A DNA stretch of 64,000 nt from CAZJKE01 sp964546585 (GCA_964546585.1 CAZJKE010000002.1:1-64000); one strand, 5' to 3'; shown: positions 24,809 through 33,554, counted from the stretch's first letter. Translations and numbers: made by a program. The notes: generated from the letters alone by a model not told the origin.

Positions 24809-26230
24809 TCAGGCCTTCTGTGGGCGCCTGCCACCACGAGTCGATCGACTTGGCGCCGGCGCATCATAGAAGCCTCGGTAATTCCTCATGAGCAGGTTGG
24901 CCTCGATGCGCTGAAGAAGATCGAGACCGACACTGACAACGATAAGCAGTCCCGTTCCGCCGAGAAAACTCGACACGAAGAACGGTATCTGCATCTGTTT
25001 ACTGACAATGGACGGGATCACCGCGATGACCGCGAGGAATCCAGCGCCCACATAGGTAATCCGTTCCACCACCGTTTCGAGGTACTCCGCGGTTCGCGGA
25101 CCCGGCCGAAGGCCGGGAATGAAACTGCCGTTGTCCCGCAACTGCCGCGACATGTCCTCCGGGCTGAACACGATGGTTGTCCAGAAGTAACTGAAGAAGT
25201 AAATGAGAACGATCTCGAGCACGATGTACGGGTACTCACCCATCTGGAAGTTGGTGTTCAAGAAGGTTGTCGTTGATCGCCACCACTGAGCAGTGTCGGG
25301 CGATGCAGCCGCGTTCGACTGAAGGTATCCGAAGAATGCCGAGGGGAAGATCAGCAGCGAACTGGCGAAGATGATGGGCATGACGCCTGCGTGGTTCACA
25401 CGCAGCGGCAGGTAGTGCTTGGCGCCCCCATAGGTCTTGCGACCACGCGTGTGTCTCGCCTGTTGAATGGGAATACGGCGCTGCGCAATCGTGATGACAA
25501 TGGCGCCCGCAACCACAAAGACGAACGCTGCCACCAGGAAAATCACACCGAGCAGGCCGATGTGCCCGCCAACGGACTGTTGGGATGTGTCGAAGTTTTC
25601 CCATACCCATCGTAGCGCGCTTGGCATCTGTGAAATGATTCCGGCAGTCAGGATCAACGATACGCCGTTGCCGATGCCGTACTTGTCAATCTGTTCGCCA
25701 AGCCACATGAGGAAAACACTGCCGGCGGTCAACGCTGTGATGCCCGAGATATAGAACACCATCAGGGCGCCAGGGGCGAGGAACTCCGCACGGATGAGGT
25801 CCTGAGCGGCGATGAACTTCAGCCACATCATGGCTTGAATAAAGCACATGCCCACGGTCGCGTACCGCGTCCACTCGGTGATTTTCTGTTGCCCGGATCC
25901 CCCTTCTCGCTTCAATTCCTGCAGGCGGGGAACTACCGACTGCAGCAGTTGGAAGATGATGGCCGCCGTGATGTACGGCATGATGCCGAGGCCGAAGATC
26001 GTTGATTGAGAAAAGGAGCCGCCGGAGAAGATGGATGCATAGTCCAGGAACTTGCCCCACCCGCTCGCCGACTCGGAAGCCTTCCGGGCCGCCTCGACCA
26101 TCTGGGTCTGATCAACGCCCGGAAGTGGAATCCAGAATCCAATGCGATAGATCGCCAACATCGCCAGCGTGAAGAACACGCGGTTTCGCAGGTCCCCGAT
26201 CCTGAAGATGTTCACGATTGCCCGCAGCAT
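24809..26230 (-). CDS. secY: preprotein translocase subunit SecY
   Basis: 473 residues, ten TM segments. SecY is the channel of the Sec translocon that exports the many signal-peptide proteins in this window. Diagnostic: RIGFWIPLPGVD near the N-terminus, plug and TM2 region GLGIMPYITAAIIFQLLQSV, cytosolic loop RRIPIQQARHTRG, and YFFSYFWTTIVFSPEDMSRQ. The last 20 residues are basic (SRSTRGGRRPQKA). ATG overlaps the rplO stop (TGATG). Confidence 0.98.
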   Translation of the reverse strand: MLRAIVNIFRIGDLRNRVFFTLAMLAIYRIGFWIPLPGVDQTQMVEAARKASESASGWGKFLDYASIFSGGSFSQSTIFGLGIMPYITAAIIFQLLQSVVPRLQELKREGGSGQQKITEWTRYATVGMCFIQAMMWLKFIAAQDLIRAEFLAPGALMVFYISGITALTAGSVFLMWLGEQIDKYGIGNGVSLILTAGIISQMPSALRWVWENFDTSQQSVGGHIGLLGVIFLVAAFVFVVAGAIVITIAQRRIPIQQARHTRGRKTYGGAKHYLPLRVNHAGVMPIIFASSLLIFPSAFFGYLQSNAAASPDTAQWWRSTTTFLNTNFQMGEYPYIVLEIVLIYFFSYFWTTIVFSPEDMSRQLRDNGSFIPGLRPGPRTAEYLETVVERITYVGAGFLAVIAVIPSIVSKQMQIPFFVSSFLGGTGLLIVVSVGLDLLQRIEANLLMRNYRGFYDAPAPSRSTRGGRRPQKA

Positions 26231-26766
26231 CAGTCTTCGGTGACCTCCCCATCGGCCTCATCAGCAGCGTCACTCACTGGAGCGGCTTTGACCGTTGCAG
26301 GGCGTGTCCACTTCTTCTTCACGATGACCTGCACGCTTCCGCCGGACTTCTCAATCTTCTCCCGGGCGGATCCTGAAAATCGATTGGCCGTTACATCGAC
26401 CTTGATCGACAGTTCACCCTGTCCGAGCACCTTGACCGGAAGGTGGGTGTCGCGAATGAGGCCAGAAGCCACAAGCGATGTTGCGTCCACGGTGTCGCCA
26501 TCCTTGAATCGTTCCTGTATCGCTCCAACATTCACAATGTGGAACTCCGTGCGGAACGCAGCGTTGGAAAAGCCTCGCTTTGGCATGCGACGAAACAGCG
26601 GCATCTGCCCGCCCTCGAAGGCTGGTCGCCGCTTGTACCCGGAACGCGAGCCAGCGCCTTTGTGGCCACGGCCACAGGTCTTGCCGTGGCCACTACCGTG
26701 ACCTCGGCCAACTCGTTTGCGGGCCTTGTTCTTGCCCGCCTTTTCCGTAATCTCGTGAATCATCAT
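26230..26766 (-). CDS. rplO: 50S ribosomal protein uL15 with acidic C-terminal tail
   Basis: 178 residues from the ATG at 26766, which overlaps the rpsE stop as ATGA; the frame is open for 64 more codons upstream but those lie inside rpsE. Diagnostic: KRVGRGHGSGHGKTCGRGHK and GSRSGYKRRPAFEGGQMPL. A C-terminal tail of about 20 residues is acidic (DAADEADGEVTED), extra to the usual 145-150 residues. rpmD (uL30), normally between rpsE and rplO, is absent. Confidence 0.96.
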   Translation of the reverse strand: MMIHEITEKAGKNKARKRVGRGHGSGHGKTCGRGHKGAGSRSGYKRRPAFEGGQMPLFRRMPKRGFSNAAFRTEFHIVNVGAIQERFKDGDTVDATSLVASGLIRDTHLPVKVLGQGELSIKVDVTANRFSGSAREKIEKSGGSVQVIVKKKWTRPATVKAAPVSDAADEADGEVTED

Positions 26767-27332
26767 GACGATGCCATCTCCTCGGCTGGTTCTTCCGCCA
26801 CCTGCGGGGCTGCGTGGGCGTCTTCGTGATGGGTACGGGGCAGCGAGATCTTGCGAAGAGCCTCGATCTGGTCGCGATCTCGCAATTGAGACAGCCCGTC
26901 GAGTACTGCCTTGACCATGTTCTTGGGATTCGTCGAGCCGAATGCTTTCGTCAGACAATCACTGACGCCAAACAACTCCAGAAGCGCGCGAACTGAAGAA
27001 CTTGCAATAACGCCCGTACCAGGAGAGGCAGGGACGAGTCGCACGCTGCACGCACCAAACCGACCGGTGACCTCATGGGGAATGGTCGAACCGGTTCGTG
27101 GATAGAGTCGCATTGCGCGACGCGCCTTCTTCTGCGCCTTCTCGATGGCAGGCGGAACTTGATTCGCCTTGCCATACCCGATGCCAACGCGGCCATCGCG
27201 ATCGCCGCATACGACCATGGACGAGAAACTGAACCGCCGCCCACCTTTTACAGTGGCCGCAGTTCGGTACACGCCGATCGTGCTTGATTCAATCGCTGAG
27301 CCGTCGTCTTCGTTTCGTCGTGGTCTTGCCAT
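26763..27332 (-). CDS. rpsE: 30S ribosomal protein uS5
   Basis: 189 residues. Double-stranded RNA-binding-like N-domain (GGRRFSFSSMVVCGDRDGRV, GIGYGKANQVPPAIEKA) and C-domain (GTGVIASSSVRALLELFGVS). uS5 governs decoding fidelity. A Glu/Ala-rich tail of about 25 residues (HEDAHAAPQVAEEPAEEMA) is extra. Located after rplR in normal spc order. Confidence 0.97.
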   Translation of the reverse strand: MARPRRNEDDGSAIESSTIGVYRTAATVKGGRRFSFSSMVVCGDRDGRVGIGYGKANQVPPAIEKAQKKARRAMRLYPRTGSTIPHEVTGRFGACSVRLVPASPGTGVIASSSVRALLELFGVSDCLTKAFGSTNPKNMVKAVLDGLSQLRDRDQIEALRKISLPRTHHEDAHAAPQVAEEPAEEMASS

Positions 27333-27348
27333 GGATACTACCTGTCCG

Positions 27349-27711
27349 TCAGAACTTCAGACCGCCCTCCCTCGCCGCATCGGCGAGGGCTTTCAGGCGA
27401 CCGTGATACCTGTTCCCGTTTCGATCGAACACTACCGATTCAACGCCGGCAGCCTTCGCTTTGTCCGCAATTCGTTTGCCGATTTCCGCGGCCGCTGCGC
27501 AGTTTCCGCCCTGTTGCAACCGCCCACCCTTTTCGATCGAGGATGCGGTGGCAATTGTCCTGCCGCCAGCATCGTCGATGATCTGTGCATAGATGTTGGT
27601 CGCAGTCCGCCGCACAGTCAGCCGTGGCCGATCGGGCATGCCGAACACCCGCTTTCGGATGGAGCGGCGACGCCTTCGGTGCCTGGTCAACTTGGATTTG
27701 TGTCGATTCAT
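27349..27711 (-). CDS. rplR: 50S ribosomal protein uL18
   Basis: 120 residues from the ATG at 27711 (MNRHKSKLTRHRRRRRSIRK); the longer in-frame start is inside rplF. Core PRLTVRRTATNIYAQIIDDA and the ending VVFDRNGNRYHGRLKALADA are diagnostic. uL18 binds 5S rRNA with uL5. Confidence 0.97.
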   Translation of the reverse strand: MNRHKSKLTRHRRRRRSIRKRVFGMPDRPRLTVRRTATNIYAQIIDDAGGRTIATASSIEKGGRLQQGGNCAAAAEIGKRIADKAKAAGVESVVFDRNGNRYHGRLKALADAAREGGLKF

Positions 27712-27739
27712 GTCAATTGATTCCGTACTTGTGCAATCA

Positions 27740-28300
27740 TCACGCCCCGAATGCCTTGCCCTGCTTACGGATGATGACTTCGTCGTTGTACATGATGCCC
27801 TTGCCGTTGTATGGCTCGGGTTTCCGCTTGGAACGAACCACCGCTGCAAACTGGCCCACCGCCTGCTTGTCCGCGCCGGTCACCGTAATTGCAGTGTTCT
27901 TCTCGACGCTGCATGTAACGCCATCCGGAGCCTGAACCTCAACAGGATGGCAGTAGCCGATGTTGAGTACCAGTTTCTGGCCTTGGGCCTGCGCGTTCCA
28001 TCCCACGCCGACTATGTTGAGTTTTCGAGTGAAGCCGGTTGTGACACCGGTCACCATGTTCTGAATTCGCGATCGCGTCGTTCCCCAAAGGGACCTGGAT
28101 ACGCGGCCCTGATCGCCGTCGCTGGCAATACTGCAGACGATGGCCTTGGCATCGTCATCGACCTGCACATCGACCTCCGGTCGCCAGGTGAAAGAGAGAT
28201 TCCCATTACCGCCCTTGACGGTGATCATCCGCTCCTGCGGTTGCACACGGACTTCGACGCCCGTTGGCACTGGGATGGGTTGTTTTCCGATGCGAGACAT
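27740..28300 (-). CDS. rplF: 50S ribosomal protein uL6
   Basis: 186 residues, normal. MSRIGKQPIPVPTGVEVRV at the start and the C-terminal GKGIMYNDEVIIRKQGKAFG are diagnostic (the usual PEPYKGKGI reads PEPYNGKGI). A good Shine-Dalgarno (AGAGGAAAG) precedes the ATG at 28300. Confidence 0.97.
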   Translation of the reverse strand: MSRIGKQPIPVPTGVEVRVQPQERMITVKGGNGNLSFTWRPEVDVQVDDDAKAIVCSIASDGDQGRVSRSLWGTTRSRIQNMVTGVTTGFTRKLNIVGVGWNAQAQGQKLVLNIGYCHPVEVQAPDGVTCSVEKNTAITVTGADKQAVGQFAAVVRSKRKPEPYNGKGIMYNDEVIIRKQGKAFGA

Positions 28301-28326
28301 GGTTCTTTCCTCTTCTCAGTCGCTTC

Positions 28327-28725
28327 TCAGGCAACAGTGGCGACAACCTCGCCGCCAACCTGTTCCTCGCGACATCTCCGGTCACTCATGATGCCACTGC
28401 TGGTGGACACAATGGCAATGCCAAGTCCGCCAAGCGGCTGCGGAAGATCGGATGCCTTTCTGTAGATTCGCCGCCCGGGCTTCGACTGGCGGGTGATTTC
28501 AGTGATCACGCACTCTCCTCGATCGCCGTACCGCAGGCGAACATCAATCGCGCCTTGGCGACCATCTTCGACGACATCGAAGCCATCGATGAATCCTTCA
28601 TCTTCCAGCACTTTCGCCACACCACGGTTGAGCTTGTTGTTCAAGCACTGCACCGTGGGGGCATGGTTCCGGACTGCATTCCGGATTCGCGTCAACATGT
28701 CGGCTGTCAAGTCCTGTTGTGACAT
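28327..28725 (-). CDS. rpsH: 30S ribosomal protein uS8
   Basis: 132 residues, normal. MSQQDLTADMLTRIRNAVRN at the start, LRYGDRGECVITEITRQSKP, and the ending LGGLGIAIVSTSSGIMSDRR are diagnostic. uS8 is a primary 16S binder and, in E. coli, the spc-operon repressor. Confidence 0.97.
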   Translation of the reverse strand: MSQQDLTADMLTRIRNAVRNHAPTVQCLNNKLNRGVAKVLEDEGFIDGFDVVEDGRQGAIDVRLRYGDRGECVITEITRQSKPGRRIYRKASDLPQPLGGLGIAIVSTSSGIMSDRRCREEQVGGEVVATVA

Positions 28726-28778
28726 CTCTTACTCCAGATTCGCGGCCCTGCTGTCGCCAGCATCCGCGCCTCGCTCTC

Positions 28779-28964
28779 TTACCAACTCGCCTTACGCATT
28801 CCCGGGATCTTGCCTTCGAGCGCAAGTTGCCGGAGCATGATTCGGCTGATGCCGAACTTGCGATAGACGCCACGCCCACGACCGGTCAACTGACACCGGT
28901 TCTTGCGGCGTGTCGAGAACTTCGGTTCCTTCTTCATATTGACGAATACACGTTTGCTTGCCAT
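28779..28964 (-). CDS. rpsN: 30S ribosomal protein uS14, short zinc-free form
   Basis: 61 residues from the ATG at 28964 (MASKRVFVNMKKEPKFSTRR); the longer frame overlaps rplE. The length and the ending GKIPGMRKASW match the short zinc-type uS14, but the two CxxC pairs are mostly lost: CQLT replaces CxxC and ISRIM replaces LCRIC, leaving one Cys. It therefore cannot bind zinc in the usual way. Confidence 0.96.
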   Translation of the reverse strand: MASKRVFVNMKKEPKFSTRRKNRCQLTGRGRGVYRKFGISRIMLRQLALEGKIPGMRKASW

Positions 28965-28974
28965 ATGTGCTGCC

Positions 28975-29553
28975 TCAGTCCTCGTCTCGCTTGAATGGCA
29001 TGCCGAGTTCACGCAGGGCGAAGCAACTCTGCTCCGGCGTGGAATCCTCGAACACCATGTTGATATGCATGCCATGCGTAAACTTCGCATCGGCAATGTT
29101 GATTTCCGGCCACACGGCCTGTTCATCGAAACCCATTGAGTAATTGCCCGCCGCATCAAAGGCTGTGTCCTTGAGACCGCGAAAGTCCTTGACTCGCGGA
29201 ACCGCCAGATTGATGAGTCGATCAAGGAAGTGCCACATGCGGTCACGGCGAAGGGTCACCATGAATGCGGAAGGGGCACCCTCTCGCACCTTGAAGTTGG
29301 CAACCGATTTCCTTGCCTTGATTTCGACCGGCCGCTGTCCGGTGATCGTGGAGAGCGTCGACATGACGGTTTCCCGGATCTCCGGTTTCAACTTCTGGTT
29401 CTCAAGAAACCGACCGACACCGCAATTGAGAACGATCTTGGACAATTGCGGCACTTGATGGCGGCTCTTCAATTTGAACTCCGCCATGACCTTGTCGCGG
29501 ATCTCGTCCTCGTACTTGGTCTTGAGTCTTGGTTTGGTGGCTGTTTCAACCAT
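28975..29553 (-). CDS. rplE: 50S ribosomal protein uL5
   Basis: 192 residues, slightly longer than the usual 180. Diagnostic: KSRHQVPQLSKIVLNCGVGR, TGQRPVEIKARKSVANFKVR, REGAPSAFMVTLRRDRMWHF and the ending region FALRELGMPF. uL5 binds 5S rRNA and contacts P-site tRNA. Confidence 0.97.
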   Translation of the reverse strand: MVETATKPRLKTKYEDEIRDKVMAEFKLKSRHQVPQLSKIVLNCGVGRFLENQKLKPEIRETVMSTLSTITGQRPVEIKARKSVANFKVREGAPSAFMVTLRRDRMWHFLDRLINLAVPRVKDFRGLKDTAFDAAGNYSMGFDEQAVWPEINIADAKFTHGMHINMVFEDSTPEQSCFALRELGMPFKRDED

Positions 29554-29592
29554 CGTGTTCCTCTGTTTCGCTCTTGATGCTCAGGCAGTCCA

Positions 29593-29952
29593 TCACGGTC
29601 GGGCCGTGGCGGCATGCACTTCGCCGAGCACCTTCTCGCTTTTCTTTCCCTTGTCGTCACGGACCAGGCCAATGCGGACTTTCGCACCGTCGTCCTGCTT
29701 TTCGAACCGGACGCGTGCGGGTTTGCCGTCCACGACTGGGCTCACATTGCTCAGATGAATGGACAACTCTGCTCGCAACTGACCGCCCTTGGGGTTGGCC
29801 TGCGTCGGCTTGATGTTCCTGGTGCGGACATTGACGCCCTTCACAATGACACGGTTCTTTGAGGGGATGATGCGAAGCACCTCACCCACGGCCCCTTTGT
29901 CGTTGCCGGCGGTCACCATGACCGTATCACCTTTTCGTACATGCCTTGGCAT
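29593..29952 (-). CDS. rplX: 50S ribosomal protein uL24
   Basis: 119 residues from the ATG at 29952, which overlaps the rplN stop (TGATG). KOW motif at the start (HVRKGDTVMVTAGNDKGAVG), then VKGVNVRTRNIKPTQANPKG, both diagnostic. uL24 nucleates 50S assembly. Confidence 0.97.
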   Translation of the reverse strand: MPRHVRKGDTVMVTAGNDKGAVGEVLRIIPSKNRVIVKGVNVRTRNIKPTQANPKGGQLRAELSIHLSNVSPVVDGKPARVRFEKQDDGAKVRIGLVRDDKGKKSEKVLGEVHAATARP

Positions 29953-30338
29953 CACACTACCTCCGATGCAAGCGAGACGATCTTTATGTAATTCCGTTCC
30001 CGCAACTCTCTGGCAACCGCTCCGAAGATTCGCGTGCCACGCGGATTCCCGTCGTCGCCGATCAGCACACAGGCGTTCGAATCGAACCGGACATAGGAGC
30101 CGTCCGGCCGCCGGGTTGGATACTTCGTACGAACGACCACGGCGCGAACCAGATCGCCCTGTTTGACCTGTGAATTCGGCAGAGCCTTCTTCACGGCACA
30201 CACAACACGATCGCCGACTCCGGCGGTACGACGCGTGTACTTCCCTCGCGCCGTCGAACCACCAAGTACGCCAACAACGCTGACGACTCTGGCGCCACTG
30301 TTGTCCGCGACCTCAATCCTTGATTCCTTCTGGATCAT
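29952..30338 (-). CDS. rplN: 50S ribosomal protein uL14
   Basis: 128 residues. Begins MIQKESRIEVADNSGARVV, with GDLVRAVVVRTKYPTRRPDG and GTRIFGAVARELRERNYIKI; all are diagnostic. Slightly longer than the usual 122. uL14 lies at the subunit interface. Confidence 0.97.
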   Translation of the reverse strand: MIQKESRIEVADNSGARVVSVVGVLGGSTARGKYTRRTAGVGDRVVCAVKKALPNSQVKQGDLVRAVVVRTKYPTRRPDGSYVRFDSNACVLIGDDGNPRGTRIFGAVARELRERNYIKIVSLASEVV

Positions 30339-30371
30339 GATGCTGCTTCCTCGTTCCGAACAATCGCTCGG

Positions 30372-30650
30372 TCAGGCGGTCGCTTCCTCCAACACGCGGG
30401 TGATCGCCCACGACTTTGTCTTCGACATTGGACGGCATTCCGCTATTTCCACTCGATCTCCAATCTTGGATTCATTTGCTTCGTCATGGACCTGCAGCAC
30501 GGTTCGTCGGCGAATGTACTTTCCGTACTTCGGATGCCGAACCGAGAACTGGATGATGACCTTCCGCGTCTTGTCCCGCGCATCGGATGCAACTACGCCC
30601 ACCCGACGAGGTGCGCTGTCTGAAATCTGGATGTTCTTCAGGTGACTCAC
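30372..30650 (-). CDS. rpsQ: 30S ribosomal protein uS17
   Basis: 92 residues. OB-fold core RVGVVASDARDKTRKVIIQF, HPKYGKYIRRRTVLQVHDEA and IGDRVEIAECRPMSKTKSWA are diagnostic of uS17, a primary 16S rRNA binder. Confidence 0.97.
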   Translation of the reverse strand: MSHLKNIQISDSAPRRVGVVASDARDKTRKVIIQFSVRHPKYGKYIRRRTVLQVHDEANESKIGDRVEIAECRPMSKTKSWAITRVLEEATA

Positions 30651-30667
30651 TGTTCACTCCCTTGCGA

Positions 30668-30877
30668 TCACGATGCGGGCGTCAGTTGACGCGTCCGTTG
30701 TTCGGTGAGAAGCCTCGCAATGTCTTTGCGAATCTTCCCGTACTGCGCGGTGTCCTGGATCTTCTCCGTCACCGCCTGTGTCCTCAGTTCAAAGAGCTTC
30801 TTGCGAAGATTGCCGACTTCGATCGCCAACTCTTCGTCACTCAACTTGTGTACGTCCTTCGCCTTCATCGCGGTCAT
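30668..30877 (-). CDS. rpmC: 50S ribosomal protein uL29
   Basis: 69 residues, two long helices: MKAKDVHKLSDEELAIEVGN then LRKKLFELRTQAVTEKIQDT, with the family ending IRKDIARLLTEQ. The ATG at 30868 (fourth codon) is an alternative start. uL29 lies near the exit tunnel. Confidence 0.95.
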   Translation of the reverse strand: MTAMKAKDVHKLSDEELAIEVGNLRKKLFELRTQAVTEKIQDTAQYGKIRKDIARLLTEQRTRQLTPAS

Positions 30878-30893
30878 TCCCTTTCCAGTCGCA

Positions 30894-31313
30894 TCACACT
30901 GACAGTCGTCGACCTACAAACCGGCATCGAACCGGCATCTTGTGGGCGACGCGGGCCATCGCCTGTTTCGCCATGTCCTCGGGCACACCGCTGATCTCGA
31001 AGAGCATCGTCCCTGGACGAACTCTCGCAGCCCAGAAATCCGTTTCGGCCTTTCCCTTGCCCATGCGGGTTTCCAGTGGTTTCTTCGATACTGGCTTGTC
31101 CGGAAAAATGCGGATGACGACTTTCCCCTGCCTCCGCAGATAGTGCTGGGCGGCAATACGGCCTGCCTCGATCTGCCGTGCGGAAACCCAATGGGCCTCC
31201 AGTGACTGAAGACCATATTCGCCGAACGCGACAAAGTTTCCGCGCGAAGCATTGCCCTTGAGCTTGCCGCGCATTTGTTTGCGGAACTTGATTCGTTTTG
31301 GCATCCGAGGCAT
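30894..31313 (-). CDS. rplP: 50S ribosomal protein uL16
   Basis: 139 residues, normal. MPRMPKRIKFRKQMRGKLKG at the start, then GEYGLQSLEAHWVSARQIEA, RIFPDKPVSKKPLETRMGKG. uL16 sits near the A-site/CCA end. Shine-Dalgarno AGGAG precedes the ATG. Confidence 0.97.
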   Translation of the reverse strand: MPRMPKRIKFRKQMRGKLKGNASRGNFVAFGEYGLQSLEAHWVSARQIEAGRIAAQHYLRRQGKVVIRIFPDKPVSKKPLETRMGKGKAETDFWAARVRPGTMLFEISGVPEDMAKQAMARVAHKMPVRCRFVGRRLSV

Positions 31314-31355
31314 GGGTACTTCTCCTGTCGTTCACCTTGATGATGAGCGTGGCTC

Positions 31356-32060
31356 CTAGCGTCGTCCTCTCGCGCGGCCACGGGCACCAGCGGCACGGGA
31401 ATCGGTCTGTTCCTCTTCGGCGTCCGAGTACATGCCCTTGTAGATCCACACCTTGATACCGATCACGCCGTAGGTGGTGTGAGCGTGGTAGCACGCATAA
31501 TCCACTTCCGCCTGCAGCGTCGACAGTGGAATTGATCCCTCGCGAACAGTGAACTTCCGTGACATCTCCGCCCCACCGAGTCGGCCGGAAACTTGAATGC
31601 GAACACCCTTTGCTCCATGCTGCATGGCGCCTTCGGCTCGCTGCTTGAGCATTCGGCGGAAGTTGCCCCGCTTCTTCATCTGCTCGCCGATCGCTTCGGC
31701 TACCAGCCTCGCATCGGTGTCAGGATTCATGACTTCCACAATCTTCATCTGCGCCTTGCGGCCCGTGAGCGTCTCCAGATCCTTGACAAGTTTGTCGATC
31801 TCGGTGCCCTTGGGTCCGACGACGAGCCCAGGACGCGCCGTCTTCACGATGACCGTGAGTTCCTGTCGGGTTCGTTCGATCAGAATGTCGGAGACCGCGG
31901 CGAAGGGCGGCGTTCGATTCAGTCGCTTGTCCACAAACTCGCGGATGCGGAAGTCTTCGACAAGGAGTTCGGCAAAGAGGGCTTTCGGGGCGTACCAGCG
32001 AGACTTGTGCCCCTCGGTGATGCCGACCCTGAAGCCGAATGGATGGACCTTTTGTCCCAT
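31356..32060 (-). CDS. rpsC: 30S ribosomal protein uS3
   Basis: 234 residues. MGQKVHPFGFRVGITEGHKS, a KH domain (GLVVGPKGTEIDKLVKDLET) and the C-domain GVRIQVSGRLGGAEMSR are diagnostic. An Arg-rich tail (GARGRARGRR) ends it. uS3 lines the mRNA entry channel. Confidence 0.97.
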   Translation of the reverse strand: MGQKVHPFGFRVGITEGHKSRWYAPKALFAELLVEDFRIREFVDKRLNRTPPFAAVSDILIERTRQELTVIVKTARPGLVVGPKGTEIDKLVKDLETLTGRKAQMKIVEVMNPDTDARLVAEAIGEQMKKRGNFRRMLKQRAEGAMQHGAKGVRIQVSGRLGGAEMSRKFTVREGSIPLSTLQAEVDYACYHAHTTYGVIGIKVWIYKGMYSDAEEEQTDSRAAGARGRARGRR

Positions 32061-32061
32061 A

Positions 32062-32394
32062 TCAGTTCCTCTCCTCTACCGACACCACGAGGTGGCTGGT
32101 CTTCTTGTGAATGGGATGAGCCCGACCCCTGTCCTTCGGACGCCATCTCTTGATGACTGGTCCTTCGTCCGCCCGCGACTCGCTTACAACAAGCCGGTTT
32201 ACATCAGCATCTTGTTCTTCAGCGTTGGCGATCGCGCTCGCGAGCACGGCCTTGAAGTACCAAGCCGCTCGTTTCTTCGAAAACTGCAGTTCTGTCATTG
32301 CATCGTCAATCCGCCGTCCTCGAATGAGATCGGCGACCAGTCGCGCCTTGCGAGGTGCGATGCGTGCAAATCGATGTTTGGCCTGATACGTCAT
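32062..32394 (-). CDS. rplV: 50S ribosomal protein uL22
   Basis: 110 residues, 1 nt between its stop and the rpsC start. KHRFARIAPRKARLVADLIR at the start and the beta-hairpin loop IKRWRPKDRGRAHPIHKKTS that lines the exit tunnel are diagnostic. Confidence 0.97.
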   Translation of the reverse strand: MTYQAKHRFARIAPRKARLVADLIRGRRIDDAMTELQFSKKRAAWYFKAVLASAIANAEEQDADVNRLVVSESRADEGPVIKRWRPKDRGRAHPIHKKTSHLVVSVEERN

Positions 32395-32407
32395 ACTTCC
32401 TTCCTAC

Positions 32408-32689
32408 TCAGGCGGACTTCACGCCTTCCTTCTTGTTGGTATGGCCTCGGAACAACCGGGTAACCGAGAACTCCCCGAGTTTGTGACCCACCATGTCTTC
32501 GGTCACCAGTACATCCACAAACGACCTGCCGTTGTGGATTTGGAATGTGTAGCCAACAAACTCCGGCACGATCGTGCAGGATCGAGCCCAGGTCTTGATT
32601 GGATCCTTGCGTGTGGACGCCGACATCCGCTCCACCTTTCGGTAGAGTTTCTCGTCGACAAATGGGCCTTTTTTCGTAGATCGAGACAT
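32408..32689 (-). CDS. rpsS: 30S ribosomal protein uS19
   Basis: 93 residues from the ATG at 32689 (MSRSTKKGPFVDEKLYRKVE); an open upstream extension overlaps rplB and is rejected. KTWARSCTIVPEFVGYTFQI and GHKLGEFSVTRLFRGH are diagnostic. Shine-Dalgarno GAGGAA precedes the ATG. Confidence 0.97.
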   Translation of the reverse strand: MSRSTKKGPFVDEKLYRKVERMSASTRKDPIKTWARSCTIVPEFVGYTFQIHNGRSFVDVLVTEDMVGHKLGEFSVTRLFRGHTNKKEGVKSA

Positions 32690-32699
32690 GTATTGTTCC

Positions 32700-33554
32700 T
32701 CAGAGCTTGAGTTGTCCGTATCGCTTGCTCTTGCGACGACGAAGAATACGCGCATCCGACCACTTGCCTCGCCGGCGAGTGCGACCACCCTTTGACTTCG
32801 TACCGGAGGCACTGACTGGCTCGCGTCCACCCTTGGAACGACCTTCGCCGCCGCCGAGCGGGTGCGCGTGGTGGCTCTTGGCGATGCCGCGAGTCTTGGG
32901 ACGGCGACCGAGCCAGCGGTTACGGCCGGCCTTGCCGAGTTTGACATTCTGATGATCCGTATTGCCGAGTTGCCCGATGGTGGCGCGGCACTCGACGGAG
33001 ACCTGCCGAATCTCGCCGCTCGGCAGAACCACGGTTGCCAAGCGGCCTTCGCGGTTGCTGAGCCTTGCTGCGGCGCCGGCGGAACGGCAGAGTGCGCCGC
33101 CCTTTCCGGGTTCGAACTCAATGTTGTGCACAGTGAGGCCGGTCGGGATGTGCTTCAGCGGCATGCAGTTGCCGGGCTTTGCATCTACTGCATCGGAAGA
33201 ACTGACGATCGTGTCGCCGTCGGTCAGGCCCCGCGGCGCGAGGATGTACCGTCTTGTCCCGTCCTCGTACTGCAGAAGGGCAATGTGGCAACTGCGGTTC
33301 GGGTCGTACTCGACCCCAACCACACTCGCAATCATGTCATCCTTGTTTCGATTGAAGTCGATGCGGCGATAGCGACGCTTGTGGCCGCCGCCCCGTCCGC
33401 GAACCGTAATCTTGCCTTGATTGTTGCGACCACCACGCTTCTTCAGCGGGGCCAGCAGCGACTTCTCTGGCGTCTTGCGGGTCACCTCGGTGTGCAGGTT
33501 GACCGACGCGTTGCGTCTTCCGGGGGTTGTCGGCTTGTACTTTCGAATCGGCAT
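32700..33554 (-). CDS. rplB: 50S ribosomal protein uL2
   Basis: 284 residues, normal. MPIRKYKPTTPGRRNASVNL, RNNQGKITVRGRGGGHKRRY, and the C-terminal HHAHPLGGGEGRSKGGREPV with the conserved His region needed for peptidyl transfer are present. Located between rplW and rpsS. Confidence 0.98.
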   Translation of the reverse strand: MPIRKYKPTTPGRRNASVNLHTEVTRKTPEKSLLAPLKKRGGRNNQGKITVRGRGGGHKRRYRRIDFNRNKDDMIASVVGVEYDPNRSCHIALLQYEDGTRRYILAPRGLTDGDTIVSSSDAVDAKPGNCMPLKHIPTGLTVHNIEFEPGKGGALCRSAGAAARLSNREGRLATVVLPSGEIRQVSVECRATIGQLGNTDHQNVKLGKAGRNRWLGRRPKTRGIAKSHHAHPLGGGEGRSKGGREPVSASGTKSKGGRTRRRGKWSDARILRRRKSKRYGQLKL

